From assembly GCA_002315765.1 (NCBI GenBank), contig DCIE01000005.1, forward strand, positions 1 through 15,812: 15,812 bases of DNA, written 5' to 3'. Below are positions 1 through 8,584 of this stretch, piece by piece (positions within the stretch are counted from its first letter, which is position 1; the number at the start of each line of letters is the position of its first letter). The notes beneath the pieces were generated by a model. That model was not told where the DNA came from, did not search any database, and saw only the letters and a program-made list of their open reading frames with translations. Source of the DNA: Ruminococcaceae bacterium UBA1734. Its GTDB lineage: Bacteria > Bacillota > Clostridia > Oscillospirales > Acutalibacteraceae. A program made the position numbers and the translations under genes.

Positions 1-20
1 CAAATTCTGATTTGTCTGAA

Positions 21-1532
21 TCAATCCCCTGCTTTATGACCGCCAACCTGCTTGTTTCGTTCAATAGTTGTGGCACCTTCCTGAAGGTTTAACCCTTTAA
101 GGATTGCATTTTTTCCAAATCTCTTTTTAATTTTAATGGATGCTTCCTGAATTTTTCGTTCTTTTTCAGCATCTGCTTTTTCCTGTTGCTGTTTTCTTTC
201 AATCTCTTCAACATCATCAAAGAGAGTTAACTGAATATCGTGCGTCTCTGATGAAACCTGCGATTCAGGTATCACATGATTTGCTACCACATACATCCTG
301 CGAACAGTCAGTTTTTTATCAACAATTCTTTCATAAAGTTCAGACACCTTATCCATAATCAGTTTTGTTGATGACGAATATTTACCGAGATTGATTGAAC
401 CGTGTGCCTGTTTAGGTGTTTTTCTGCCGTAACGGTCTGTTTCAACTGCACCGTCATAATCCTTGATATTAACTAAATTTTCAATATCATAGCCAACTGT
501 CAAAACCATTTGGTCGGTTACAAGATGTTTTTCAACCAAGTCAAGGACAAGCAGATCTGTCATTTCACGGACTATCAAAAGGCCTTTATCATACTCATAC
601 GGTTGAGATAAAACTTGACCTGAACTGATACTGTTATTCACCGGTTTATATGCCTTAACATCGGCTATGGTGGTAGGTTCCCAACCCCAAGCATGATTGA
701 TGAGCAGCTCTGCATTTACACCGAATTCTTTATAAAGCGTTTCCTCATAAATCGTGGAAGTTCGGGCAATGTCTCCGAGAGTAAACATACCGTGTTTTTC
801 AAGACGCTTTGCTGTCCCGGCACCGATACGCCAAATATCCGTAATTGGTTTATGATTCCACAGTTCTCGGCGGAAGCTCATCACATCAAGCTCTGCAATA
901 CGAACACCGTCTTTATCGGCCTTGATATGCTTTGCAACGACATCCATTGCTACCTTTGCAAGAAACATATTCGTACCTATGCCGGCAGTTGCGGTAATGC
1001 CGGTCTCATTAAGTACATCCTTAATGAGCATCATCGTAAACTCACGGGCAGTCATATTGGCAATTTGCAGGTAATGTGTTAAATCAATAAACACTTCATC
1101 AACCGAATAAGCAAAAATATCTTCGGGTGCAATGTGGCGAAGATAAATCGAATATATCTGACCGCTTACACGCATATACTCTGCCATTCTCGGAGGTGCC
1201 TTGATAAAATCAAGTTCTAATGTCTGGTCCTTTTGCAGTTTAAGATAATCATCAGATTTACCGGAAAACGGTTTGCCTTTCAGTGCCCTCTTACGAGCAT
1301 CGTTAACTTCTTTAACTCTCTGATTTGCTTCAAACAGTCTTGCTCTACCGGATATCCCGTAGGATTTCAGAGAGGGAGAAACCGCAAGGCATATGGTTTT
1401 TTCCGTGCGGGACTCATCGGCAACAACAAGATTCGTTGTCAGCGGATCCCGTCCTAATGCAACACACTCTACGGAAGCATAAAATGATTTTAGATCAATA
1501 GCTGCGTATATTCTATTGCCGTCATCTATCAT
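21..1532 (-). CDS. Y-family translesion DNA polymerase (UvrX/YqjW-like, ImpB/MucB/SamB type)
   Basis: Predicted error-prone polymerase that copies past damaged template bases. At 503 aa it is longer than DinB and fits the UvrX/YqjW group found on Firmicutes chromosomes, phages and integrative elements. The palm has the first metal-binding aspartate in AIDLKSFYASVE (D13, with the aromatic steric-gate position nearby) and the catalytic pair in AYSVDEVFID (D145, E146). A fingers/thumb region with TAGIGTNMFLAKVA and the helix-hairpin-helix-like IWRIGAGTAKRLEKHG follows. QLTLF at about 434-438 matches the beta-clamp binding consensus. A charged helix (about 443-470) precedes the family's conserved C-terminal tail ending GGHKAGD. 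It is the last complete gene of the minus-strand block, 64 nt after the 75-aa gene. The upstream GGTGAG is close to the ATG, so the start is acceptable but not strong. No LexA-type box was seen. Family assignment is confident; a role in defence is not implied. Confidence 0.93.
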   Translation of the reverse strand: MIDDGNRIYAAIDLKSFYASVECVALGRDPLTTNLVVADESRTEKTICLAVSPSLKSYGISGRARLFEANQRVKEVNDARKRALKGKPFSGKSDDYLKLQKDQTLELDFIKAPPRMAEYMRVSGQIYSIYLRHIAPEDIFAYSVDEVFIDLTHYLQIANMTAREFTMMLIKDVLNETGITATAGIGTNMFLAKVAMDVVAKHIKADKDGVRIAELDVMSFRRELWNHKPITDIWRIGAGTAKRLEKHGMFTLGDIARTSTIYEETLYKEFGVNAELLINHAWGWEPTTIADVKAYKPVNNSISSGQVLSQPYEYDKGLLIVREMTDLLVLDLVEKHLVTDQMVLTVGYDIENLVNIKDYDGAVETDRYGRKTPKQAHGSINLGKYSSSTKLIMDKVSELYERIVDKKLTVRRMYVVANHVIPESQVSSETHDIQLTLFDDVEEIERKQQQEKADAEKERKIQEASIKIKKRFGKNAILKGLNLQEGATTIERNKQVGGHKAGD

Positions 1533-1596
1533 ATGCTCACCGTCTTTCTTATGACTTCAAATATGGTTTGTAATGGCACTTCTTATTCTATACTCT

Positions 1597-1824
1597 TTAG
1601 TGTTCTTCATACTTAACTTCATCGAATGGCTTATTATCGTGCAAAATATCATATATTTGTCCAAGAACTGCCGCAGCAATTTTTTCTTTTGCTGCCTGAC
1701 GGCTGTAACCGGCACGAATCAGGCGTTCAAAAGTTTCTGCTGCAATCGGCGGATTTTTTTGATTTATTTGATTATCAACAACCTCAAGGACAGCTTTTTT
1801 CAATCGTGGATTATATGGCTCCAT
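1597..1824 (-). CDS. small conserved protein of unknown function (75 aa)
   Basis: A short acidic, probably helical cytoplasmic protein. It resembles a widespread but uncharacterised Firmicutes type with an N-terminal NPRLKKAVLEVVDNQ, a central GYSRQAAKEKIAAAV and a C-terminal IYDIL...KPFDEVKY pattern. I recognise the pattern but cannot name the family with certainty. No transmembrane segment, signal peptide or metal-binding cysteines are visible. The start is supported by AGGGGA six nucleotides before the ATG. It lies 29 nt after the type III Res stop and 64 nt before the Y-family polymerase, so it is probably cotranscribed with both. Nothing in the sequence gives its function; a role as an accessory to Res or to the polymerase is only a guess from position. 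Confidence 0.8.
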   Translation of the reverse strand: MEPYNPRLKKAVLEVVDNQINQKNPPIAAETFERLIRAGYSRQAAKEKIAAAVLGQIYDILHDNKPFDEVKYEEH

Positions 1825-1853
1825 ATTTATTCCCCTATAATCATCTTTTTCAC

Positions 1854-4800
1854 TTAGTTTTCCGTTTTTATCTTATCCCAATTCGTTGCAACTCGCATTT
1901 CAAGACCGTTATCAAGTGCTTTAAAATGTTCCATTCCGCAATGGATTTTCAACTGCTCCGGTGTTTTTAAATTAAACAGTGTAGTTGTTCCCTTTGTTTC
2001 AATAATAAAATATAACTTCTGTTCACCGTTCTTCTCCCATAAAACCGCCCAGTCAGGATTGTATGAGCCGATTGGTGTATCAATCTTAAAACGGTCCGGA
2101 ATTTTAAAGAACATTTTAACATCGGGGTCATTATCAAGAGAAAGTGCAAACGGCTTTTCTACATTAGAACTATCATAGATAATATGGTCATAGACACTGT
2201 GTTCAACCTTGACTGCATTTTTATCAAGATTGGCAAGCAGTTCTTCGGAATTAAAAATTTCCTGAGCATAGTATTCTTTACCGTCAAGCTTTACATACTT
2301 AATGCCGTCAATAGCGAGAGAATGACGGTTGTGCTTGATTATTTCAAGGCACTGCTCCATAAAGCTTTGCGGGTTGTTAAGAAAGTCCTGTGCCCTACCG
2401 CTTTGTTTAATAATTTCGGCAACGGTTGCTCTTTTAATAAGAGTTTCTTCACTGATAATTCCCAAAATATACGGCAAGGAAGAATAACTTTCTTCAAGTT
2501 CTTCTGTTCTGAGTTCTGTCTCGGTATATGTAACACCGGCATTCCTGATATCCATGCTCGCCGTCTTTTGCAAAAGCCGTGCTTTTGGAATGGGCGGCAT
2601 TTCTTTTAATTCTTTTACGCAGTTTTCAATCAGTTTATCGGTATCAATCTGAACACGGTATGCAGTTTTCTGCTTAATCTTGCTCCATAACTCCATAAAC
2701 TCCGGAGATAACATAACCTGCTTATTAAGACGAACGACAACATCCCTTGAGGCATCTCTGATAGGCACCTTGTTATCTGCTTTGCTGACAATACTTTCAA
2801 GGCGTTCTCTTGCCGCCTCAAACTTTTTAGGTAAATCAAGTGTGCCGTGCATCAACGCTTCTTTCATTGTATCCTTGATTTTACCCGATTTAGAAACATA
2901 TCCCTTGTTTTCAAAGTGAGTAATCAGTTCTTGTGCTTCATCGTAAGACACGGTCTTTTCGACAACAGTTTCAGTTTTTATCGGAGCAGACACAACCGTT
3001 TCAACAGTAATCTTTTCGGCTGCCTCAATATCCTTTGAAAGAACATAACTTGTAGTGTTATCCTTATCATCGGCAATTTTAATCGGCTCTATCTGGGCAG
3101 TTGTCTGCTTAACACCGTTTTCATCAATAACGCCGGATTTTTTAAGTTCTGCAATTATCTTTTCCGCATCTTCACGGGTTACTGTCTTTTCTTCGGTAAC
3201 GGTATCTTTATAAACCATACCGCTGAACATATCAATCTGCAATGTTCCGAACTTAACACCGGTTTCTTCTTCAATTTCCTTTTGAAGTGTATCTGCAAAC
3301 TCAGAAAAGCTTTCGTTTGCCATAACATGCAGTATATTGATATTTTTGTCCTCGATGCGTTCACCGGTTTGATCAACGCACAAACGCAAACCTCTTCCGA
3401 CTTTTTGACGGCAGGTAAAGGTTGATTTTTGGTCTATAAGTGTGCAAATTTGGAAAACATTCGGGTTGTCCCATCCTTCTTTAAGGGCAGAATGAGAAAA
3501 TATAAATCTAAGAGGACAGTCAAAACTTAACAGCCACTCTTTATCTTGCATAATTGTATTGTATGTGTCGTAATCGGCAGTAGTATCGCCTTTTGTATCT
3601 TTGAAAACACCTTTTTTATCCTGTGAGAAATACCCGTTATGCACAGCCACCGCATCAAATGGGAACTGCTCTTTAAGGGATTCGTATTTAGGACTGTTTA
3701 AGAGTTCGTTATAACAACGCTCAAACATCTCGGCATAAATTCCCTTTTCGCCATCAGCTGTTCGGTATTTTTTAACTTCATCAATAAAGAAAAGCGACAA
3801 AACCTTAATACCCTTTTCGGTATATCGAAGTTCTTTATCAAGGTGTGCTTTGATTGTTCTTTTTATCTGTGCTTCCTTAATGATGTTTTCATCAATGCTT
3901 CCGATTGCTTTGCCAAGTAAAACTGTTTCGGTATTTGAAAATTCCACCTGTTCAAATCCGGGAGTGCAATCAATTCCGGCAACCGAATATCCATCATAAA
4001 GTTCACGCTCACCCGACAGCAAATATAGGTCATCATTCGGCTTTACGGTTACGGTTTTTCTTGTAACCACACCGCTTTTAGCCGCAACATCCATTTCAAG
4101 TTTCGCTTTAAATCCGTTATCGTTTGATACGGAAACAAGTTTAATATAAGGTTTATTAAAATCGTTTGCAACAGAGTTTGAAGAAACACAAATCTGTTTT
4201 ACCAACCCCATTTGATAAGCATCAACGGGAGTAAGTTTAAACAGCAAATTGATTTTTTCACGGTGAGTAGCAGAATATCTCAAAATGCAGGACGGATGTA
4301 AAGATGCAATCGCTTCTTTTGATTTATCGGTATTATCAACGCTTTGCGGTTCATCAATTATAACAAATGGGTTTGTATCCTGAATATACCGCATTGCCGT
4401 TTCGCCGTTTAGTTTATCCTGTGCCTGATTGATGATGTTTTCCGCTTTTTTAAAAGCATCGATATTGATAATCATAATTTCGATATTGCTGCTTGTGGCA
4501 AACTGACGCACATCTGAAAGCTTTGCGGAATTATAAACAAAATACCGGCAAGGCACATTGTCATAAGCATTCATAAAATGCTCTTTGGTAATTTCCAAAG
4601 ATTTATAAACACCTTCACGAATGGCAACAGACGGAACAACTATAATAAACTTTGTAAAACCGTATCTTTTATGCAATTCAAAGATTGTTTTTGTATATAC
4701 ATAGGTCTTACCGGTGCCGGTTTCCATTTCAACACAAAAAGACCGGTTAATGACACCGTTATCGTCATAAATATCATTTGTTTCCGGCAGATTATTACGG

Positions 4801-5006
4801 CGTTGAACATCGTGCATATTGATAAGCAGTTCTGTGTCGGTAATATTTACGGCATTGCCTATTCCCAACTCGTTTTCAAACATAATCTGATTTAAGCCGG
4901 TTGATATTTCAAAGGTTGATGTCAATTTTTCCTGACCTTTGAACAAATCAACGACTGCTTCAACTGCATCTGTTTGAAATTGTTGATTTTTAAATTTAAG
5001 TTTCAT
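1854..5006 (-). CDS. res: type III restriction enzyme, Res (helicase/endonuclease) subunit
   Basis: Restriction subunit of a type III system. It works with Mod in an ATP-dependent complex and cuts DNA near unmodified asymmetric sites. Its 1050 aa is normal for the family. The N-terminal SF2 ATPase has Walker A METGTGKT (94-101), motif II IDEPQ (217-221), motif III YSAT (244-247), a late SF2 motif HSALKEGWDNPNVFQ and an arginine-finger motif RQKVGRGLRLC. The C-terminal PD-(D/E)xK nuclease domain shows NPDWAVL (P984-D985) followed by IIETKG (E1003-T-K1005). All key motifs look intact, so the enzyme is predicted to be active. The start follows a GGAG ribosome binding site and lies 34 nt after the mod stop, the usual mod-res order. 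A stretch around 590-700 rich in Glu/Lys/Thr-Val looks like a flexible linker between the helicase and nuclease parts. Confidence 0.97.
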   Translation of the reverse strand: MKLKFKNQQFQTDAVEAVVDLFKGQEKLTSTFEISTGLNQIMFENELGIGNAVNITDTELLINMHDVQRRNNLPETNDIYDDNGVINRSFCVEMETGTGKTYVYTKTIFELHKRYGFTKFIIVVPSVAIREGVYKSLEITKEHFMNAYDNVPCRYFVYNSAKLSDVRQFATSSNIEIMIINIDAFKKAENIINQAQDKLNGETAMRYIQDTNPFVIIDEPQSVDNTDKSKEAIASLHPSCILRYSATHREKINLLFKLTPVDAYQMGLVKQICVSSNSVANDFNKPYIKLVSVSNDNGFKAKLEMDVAAKSGVVTRKTVTVKPNDDLYLLSGERELYDGYSVAGIDCTPGFEQVEFSNTETVLLGKAIGSIDENIIKEAQIKRTIKAHLDKELRYTEKGIKVLSLFFIDEVKKYRTADGEKGIYAEMFERCYNELLNSPKYESLKEQFPFDAVAVHNGYFSQDKKGVFKDTKGDTTADYDTYNTIMQDKEWLLSFDCPLRFIFSHSALKEGWDNPNVFQICTLIDQKSTFTCRQKVGRGLRLCVDQTGERIEDKNINILHVMANESFSEFADTLQKEIEEETGVKFGTLQIDMFSGMVYKDTVTEEKTVTREDAEKIIAELKKSGVIDENGVKQTTAQIEPIKIADDKDNTTSYVLSKDIEAAEKITVETVVSAPIKTETVVEKTVSYDEAQELITHFENKGYVSKSGKIKDTMKEALMHGTLDLPKKFEAARERLESIVSKADNKVPIRDASRDVVVRLNKQVMLSPEFMELWSKIKQKTAYRVQIDTDKLIENCVKELKEMPPIPKARLLQKTASMDIRNAGVTYTETELRTEELEESYSSLPYILGIISEETLIKRATVAEIIKQSGRAQDFLNNPQSFMEQCLEIIKHNRHSLAIDGIKYVKLDGKEYYAQEIFNSEELLANLDKNAVKVEHSVYDHIIYDSSNVEKPFALSLDNDPDVKMFFKIPDRFKIDTPIGSYNPDWAVLWEKNGEQKLYFIIETKGTTTLFNLKTPEQLKIHCGMEHFKALDNGLEMRVATNWDKIKTEN

Positions 5007-5040
5007 CTCAAAGCTCCGATTCTTATAATTCTTCTTATTC

Positions 5041-6924
5041 CTACACTAATTTCAATTCAATACTTCTGTCTTTCAAAATGTAGTGTGCGTTGGAAAGGGC
5101 GGAATCATCTGCAAAACCGGATTCGGCACAAACTATTTTCGCCGGAGCATATGCTGCCATACCCTCAATATCTTCCGCTGTAACATTATCGGTCAAACAT
5201 ATCATCAACAAAAATTCTCCGACAATGTAAACAACTTTACCGTTAACTTCAATATAGGTAACGGGAACATCAAGCGGTATGCCCATTTTAAGCATAACCT
5301 CATAAACAACATCCATATCGGTACGGTCTTCTTTTACCGTATCAATCATTGCATTCATACGCTCGTAGAACATATCAAGCTGTGTGTCTTCAATCGGAGT
5401 ATTATCCCATGTCTTTAAATTTGAACTATCGAGTTTAAAAACTTTAAAACCGATGTCCAAATTCAATGAGGAATTAGGAGTTAGGAATGAGGAATTTTCT
5501 TTAATTCCTAATTCCTCCTTCCTCATTCCTAATTGTTCCTTGATTTTAGCACCGGCACGGCGAATACGCTCTTTGCCGATTTCACAAATATTTTTATAAC
5601 CGGCTTTATATGCTTCGCTGTTTTCGTCACACTGTTCCGGCAACTGAACGCAAATAAACCGTCTGTTTTCACCGTCCTCTGCATTTAATTGCATAACAGC
5701 ATGTGCCGTTGTTGCAGAACCAGAGAAGAAGTCGAGAACAATATCATCACTATTAGTGTCAAAATTAACTAAATGTTTAATCAAATTCAACGGTTTGGGA
5801 TTGCTGAATAAATTCTTTGAAAACAGTTTTAATGTTTCTGCACTGCCGTCTCCGGTAGTTCCTTGCTTTTCAAAAATTGATTCTTCTAAGAAAATTGTAC
5901 GAGGTTTTTTTCCTTCCGGCATTCGTTGTTTAAACTGAACAGACCACTTATCGTTAATTTTAATAATTCTTATTTCACCATTTTTTAAATCTTCTTTATA
6001 TCGAGGCTCAGATCGAAGCCAACTTATAGGATTTCCGTACTCGTCATTTTCAAGGACTGTTCCATCGGGACAAACAATTGGATAATATTGTTTGCCAGAC
6101 TTTCTTTTGAAAGTATCCCAGAAATACTTTCCTTGTTCATCCTCTTCCTTGTATCTTTTAATGTATTCTGGGGAGAATGGAACAAACAAATGCTCTAAAC
6201 TTGATACTCTCTTTGCATACATAATGACATATTCATGTTCGACAGCAACATATTTGGCATCATTACCGCCACCACGCTTATTATGCCAAACGAAATCTGC
6301 AACATGGTTTTCTTCGCCAAAAATCTCATCACATATTTTTCGCAAATTTGGCATTTCAATTTCATCAATAGAAATAAATATAACTCCATCATCGGTAAGC
6401 AAATTATGTGCAAGTCTTAAACGGGGATACATCATATTCAGCCAATTGGTGTGGTATCTGCCCATTGTTTCGGCATTAGATTTGGTGGCCTGTCCGGTAA
6501 CCTCTTTATACTTTGCAATCGGGTCGGCAAAATCATCCTCATAAACAAAATCGTTGCCGGTATTGTAAGGAGGATCTATGTAAATCATCTTGATTTTATT
6601 GTAGTAAGAGGTCTGCAAAAGCTTTAAAACTTCAAGATTATCGCCCTCAATATAGATATTGTTTGTATCGTCAAAGTTTACACTTTCCTCTTTGCAGGGA
6701 CGAAGCGTTCCTGTAGAACGCTTTTGGGCAAGCTTCAGCGATTCAGCTTTGCCTTTCCACTCAAACTTATACTTTTCAAAATCATTGTCTATATATTCTC
6801 CGCAAAGGGATAAAAGCTTATCAATATCCAATTTCCCCTCTGCAAAGCATTGCGGAAAAACCGATTTTAATTTCTCTATCTCCGTCTGCTCGATATTCAT
6901 TGACATACCGTCCAATCTTTCCAT
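5041..6924 (-). CDS. mod: type III DNA methyltransferase, Mod subunit (beta-class N6-adenine)
   Basis: Modification and DNA-recognition subunit of the type III system; predicted to transfer a methyl group from S-adenosylmethionine to N6 of adenine. Motif IV, IDPPYNTGND (DPPY at 117-120), comes before motif I, LDFFSGSATTAHA (398-409), the order typical of beta-class enzymes and Mod proteins. The region between them (about 210-390) is expected to carry the target recognition domain. At 627 aa the length is normal. The ATG at 6924 is preceded by GGAGG with 8-nt spacing. Residues 465-487 are odd: an 'LGMRKEELGIKEN' then 'SSFLTPNSSL' stretch encoded by a heptad-repeat hairpin (5468-5534). It sits where relatives pass directly from the GAKIKE helix to the DIGFKVFKLD strand. 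The frame is intact across it. A 134-nt gap upstream, with a 25-bp palindrome, may allow control separate from the genes before it. Confidence 0.97.
   Translation of the reverse strand: MERLDGMSMNIEQTEIEKLKSVFPQCFAEGKLDIDKLLSLCGEYIDNDFEKYKFEWKGKAESLKLAQKRSTGTLRPCKEESVNFDDTNNIYIEGDNLEVLKLLQTSYYNKIKMIYIDPPYNTGNDFVYEDDFADPIAKYKEVTGQATKSNAETMGRYHTNWLNMMYPRLRLAHNLLTDDGVIFISIDEIEMPNLRKICDEIFGEENHVADFVWHNKRGGGNDAKYVAVEHEYVIMYAKRVSSLEHLFVPFSPEYIKRYKEEDEQGKYFWDTFKRKSGKQYYPIVCPDGTVLENDEYGNPISWLRSEPRYKEDLKNGEIRIIKINDKWSVQFKQRMPEGKKPRTIFLEESIFEKQGTTGDGSAETLKLFSKNLFSNPKPLNLIKHLVNFDTNSDDIVLDFFSGSATTAHAVMQLNAEDGENRRFICVQLPEQCDENSEAYKAGYKNICEIGKERIRRAGAKIKEQLGMRKEELGIKENSSFLTPNSSLNLDIGFKVFKLDSSNLKTWDNTPIEDTQLDMFYERMNAMIDTVKEDRTDMDVVYEVMLKMGIPLDVPVTYIEVNGKVVYIVGEFLLMICLTDNVTAEDIEGMAAYAPAKIVCAESGFADDSALSNAHYILKDRSIELKLV
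5468..5534. repeat. heptad-repeat imperfect hairpin inside mod
   Basis: An imperfect inverted repeat of about 67 bp lies inside the mod coding sequence. The left arm (5468-5496) and right arm (5503-5534) flank a TTCTTT loop; about 23 of 29 positions pair. Each arm has a 7-nt period: GAATTAG, GAGTTAG, GAATGAG, GAATT on the plus strand at 5471-5495, and the matching ATTCCTA/ATTCCTC words on the other side. It adds roughly 23 residues to Mod without breaking the frame. This looks like a small dispersed palindromic element of the kind usually seen between genes. No second copy is visible in the window. Confidence 0.75.
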
Positions 6925-6980
6925 TTATTTTTCCTCCGATTTAATTATGAATTAAAGTTATATTCTTTGCCGTTATCAGC

Positions 6981-7005
6981 AACTTGTGCAAATTTTGCAC
7001 AAGTT
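6981..7005. promoter_or_regulatory. perfect 25-bp palindrome upstream of mod (candidate operator)
   Basis: AACTTGTGCAAA (6981-6992), one central T, then TTTGCACAAGTT (6994-7005) form a perfect 12-bp inverted repeat. It lies in the 134-nt gap between the AlbA_2 gene and mod, about 57 nt before the mod ATG. It is not followed by a T-run in the direction of minus-strand transcription, so a binding site for a dimeric regulator is likelier than a terminator. The binding protein is unknown; the winged-helix protein just upstream is one candidate. A weaker dyad (TGTT.AAATTT.AACA type) lies at 7021-7036. Confidence 0.55.
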
Positions 7006-7058
7006 AAAATTTTATTCATCTGTTAAAATTTAAACAGCTTTATTCACAATCAATTTCT

Positions 7059-8477
7059 TCACTTTAAATCTTCTATCAGCACAGTCCAATGCCCGTTTTT
7101 ATCAGAACCGCTTCTGTCAATTACACCTTTATTTTTTAATGTTTTAATACTGCGCTCTATTGTTCTTTTTTCCACCCCGACAAAAGAAGCCATCTCTTCC
7201 ATTGTGCAATATTTGTTGCTTTTTATCATATCAACAATCTTTTGCTGTGTTTTATTTAATTTTACACCGACATTTACACCGACATTTACACCGACATTTA
7301 ACTCTTCATCATTATTTAAAATGTCATAATTTATATTTTTTAAAACAACTTTAAAATTTGAATCTGAAGAAACAAAAAGGGGCTTAAATTTTTCTGTATA
7401 TCCGGGCAATTTTTCTGTTTCAGCAACTATCTTTTGAAGCCCGGATCCTCTACGCTCCATATATCTCATTCTATGGAACAAATCCGCAATTACCGGATTT
7501 CTTCTTGCAGAAGTAATTTCATCAATATTCTTGTTCTGAATGTTACCGCCGTCAAACATTCCGCCCGGAGATGTAATTTCAACCCTATCATCAAACATAT
7601 CAATATGAATCTCAGTTCCCTGATGAATATATTGACGGTGAATCAAAGCATTCACCATTATTTCCGTTACGGCACGGTCTGCATAATCAGGCTTATCCAC
7701 CCGGAAGCGTTCTTCCTTTTTAAACCTGACTCTCGAATTATTTTTAATAAAATCACAGCTGTTGTTGAGAAGTTGAATCAAGTTACCTTCAAACTCTTTG
7801 TCATCAATGGCATCATCAAATATAGAACCTTTTTTCAACCCGTTCCATCTTGTGCAGAAAACCCGTGAATTATAAACTATATATTGATCGGCAAGCAAAG
7901 CACCGGCTATTGTAAGAGTGCCGTTCTTGTCGGTCAAGCCAAAAGAAACATAATCTTTTGCTTCAAATTTAAGCCCCGTTCTTTGCAAATAAGTAGCTTC
8001 CATTAGGGTAAAGCTGTAATCAGACTTTTTAAATGCCGTAAGCGAAGAATCAAAAGTTTTGTTTTTACCTTTTAGGATAAGTTCATTAAGCACATGTTCA
8101 GGTGCCGGAACACTCTCATTTCCCGCACGAATATAAGCCGTTGTAATGCCATCGGCTTTATAATAATACGGCGTATTTCTGCCTGACTCCACTTTAAGAC
8201 AAAGTATATCTGCTGTTTCTTCTTTGAATACATCTAACTTAAATTCAGGTAGCGGAGAAATTCTCCCAACAATCAATTCGCTTATTTTTTCGGCTGTTTT
8301 TTGAGCATCATCAAGTCCTTTGGCAGTTCCGTCATTATCCACGCCGAAAAACAGATATCCCCCTATTCCATTTGCAAATGCACTTACACTTTTAAGCCAG
8401 CTTTTCGGTTTTTTTGATTCTAATGATACTTTAAAATCGTATTCTGTTACCTCGGCAATATAATCAGATAATTTCAT
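7059..8477 (-). CDS. AlbA_2 (Schlafen-type)/GHKL-ATPase protein with C-terminal winged helix
   Basis: Predicted DNA- or RNA-binding ATPase/regulator of 472 aa. Residues 12-135 form an AlbA_2 (Schlafen-like) domain: E20, SVSAFANGIGGYLFFGVDNDG, and YIRAGNESVPA. Residues about 265-380 resemble the small GHKL ATPase domain (HATPase_c_4): EIMVNALIHRQY (N-box), DRVEITSPGG, and RRGSGLQKI. After a perfect (NVGV)3 linker at 394-405, residues 408-466 form a winged helix-turn-helix (MEEMASFVGVEKRTIERSIKTLKNKG). This domain set is common in proteins annotated as transcriptional regulators or RecG-like ATP-binding proteins, mostly unstudied. The frame extends upstream to 8537, but GGAGG at 8485-8489, 7 nt before the ATG at 8477, fixes the start, and the upstream part is repeat DNA. 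It sits between the SNF2 helicase and mod. A regulator of the block, or an effector in it, is equally possible. Confidence 0.88.
   Translation of the reverse strand: MKLSDYIAEVTEYDFKVSLESKKPKSWLKSVSAFANGIGGYLFFGVDNDGTAKGLDDAQKTAEKISELIVGRISPLPEFKLDVFKEETADILCLKVESGRNTPYYYKADGITTAYIRAGNESVPAPEHVLNELILKGKNKTFDSSLTAFKKSDYSFTLMEATYLQRTGLKFEAKDYVSFGLTDKNGTLTIAGALLADQYIVYNSRVFCTRWNGLKKGSIFDDAIDDKEFEGNLIQLLNNSCDFIKNNSRVRFKKEERFRVDKPDYADRAVTEIMVNALIHRQYIHQGTEIHIDMFDDRVEITSPGGMFDGGNIQNKNIDEITSARRNPVIADLFHRMRYMERRGSGLQKIVAETEKLPGYTEKFKPLFVSSDSNFKVVLKNINYDILNNDEELNVGVNVGVNVGVKLNKTQQKIVDMIKSNKYCTMEEMASFVGVEKRTIERSIKTLKNKGVIDRSGSDKNGHWTVLIEDLK
7261..7300 (-). repeat. perfect 12-bp tandem repeat encoding (NVGV)3
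   Basis: TTTACACCGACA is repeated three times without error (7261-7296) followed by four more matching bases. On the coding strand it gives Asn-Val-Gly-Val three times in the linker between the ATPase and winged-helix domains of the AlbA_2 protein. The unit is a multiple of three, so changes in copy number would alter linker length without shifting the frame. Confidence 0.95.
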
Positions 8478-8504
8478 TGGATTTCCTCCGGTCGATTTGT
8501 ATTT

Positions 8505-8573
8505 TTTTAGTAATTTGAAGTGTTTTGTTTTAGACATTTGAAATGTTTTATTTTAGAGATTTGAAAAGCATTT
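8505..8573. repeat. three direct repeats with 23-bp period before the AlbA_2 gene (iteron-like operator)
   Basis: Units at 8505-8527, 8528-8550 and 8551-8573 share TTTTAGnnATTTGAA exactly and are spaced at exactly 23 bp (the central G falls at 8517, 8540 and 8563). The middle unit contains the perfect palindrome ACATTT-G-AAATGT (8534-8546). The array fills most of the 107-nt gap between the helicase stop and the AlbA_2 ribosome binding site. Repeats on one face of the helix about two turns apart suggest cooperative protein binding. The regulator is unknown. Confidence 0.7.
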
Positions 8574-8584
8574 TATCTTTCTAA

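Noticed and set aside
1533..1596. SOS (LexA) box or separate promoter before the Y-family polymerase
   Set aside because: No GAAC...GTTC-type box and no clear -35/-10 pair could be found in the 64-nt gap.
2184..2609. 141-codon open frame on the plus strand
   Set aside because: It lies wholly opposite the well-supported res gene, has no family resemblance and reads like reverse-complement shadow sequence.
8478..8537. Extra 20 residues at the N-terminus of the AlbA_2 protein
   Set aside because: This stretch is made from the direct-repeat DNA, and GGAGG stands just before the ATG at 8477.
8505..8573. CRISPR array
   Set aside because: The units are contiguous, with 23-bp period and no unique spacers, and no cas gene is present.
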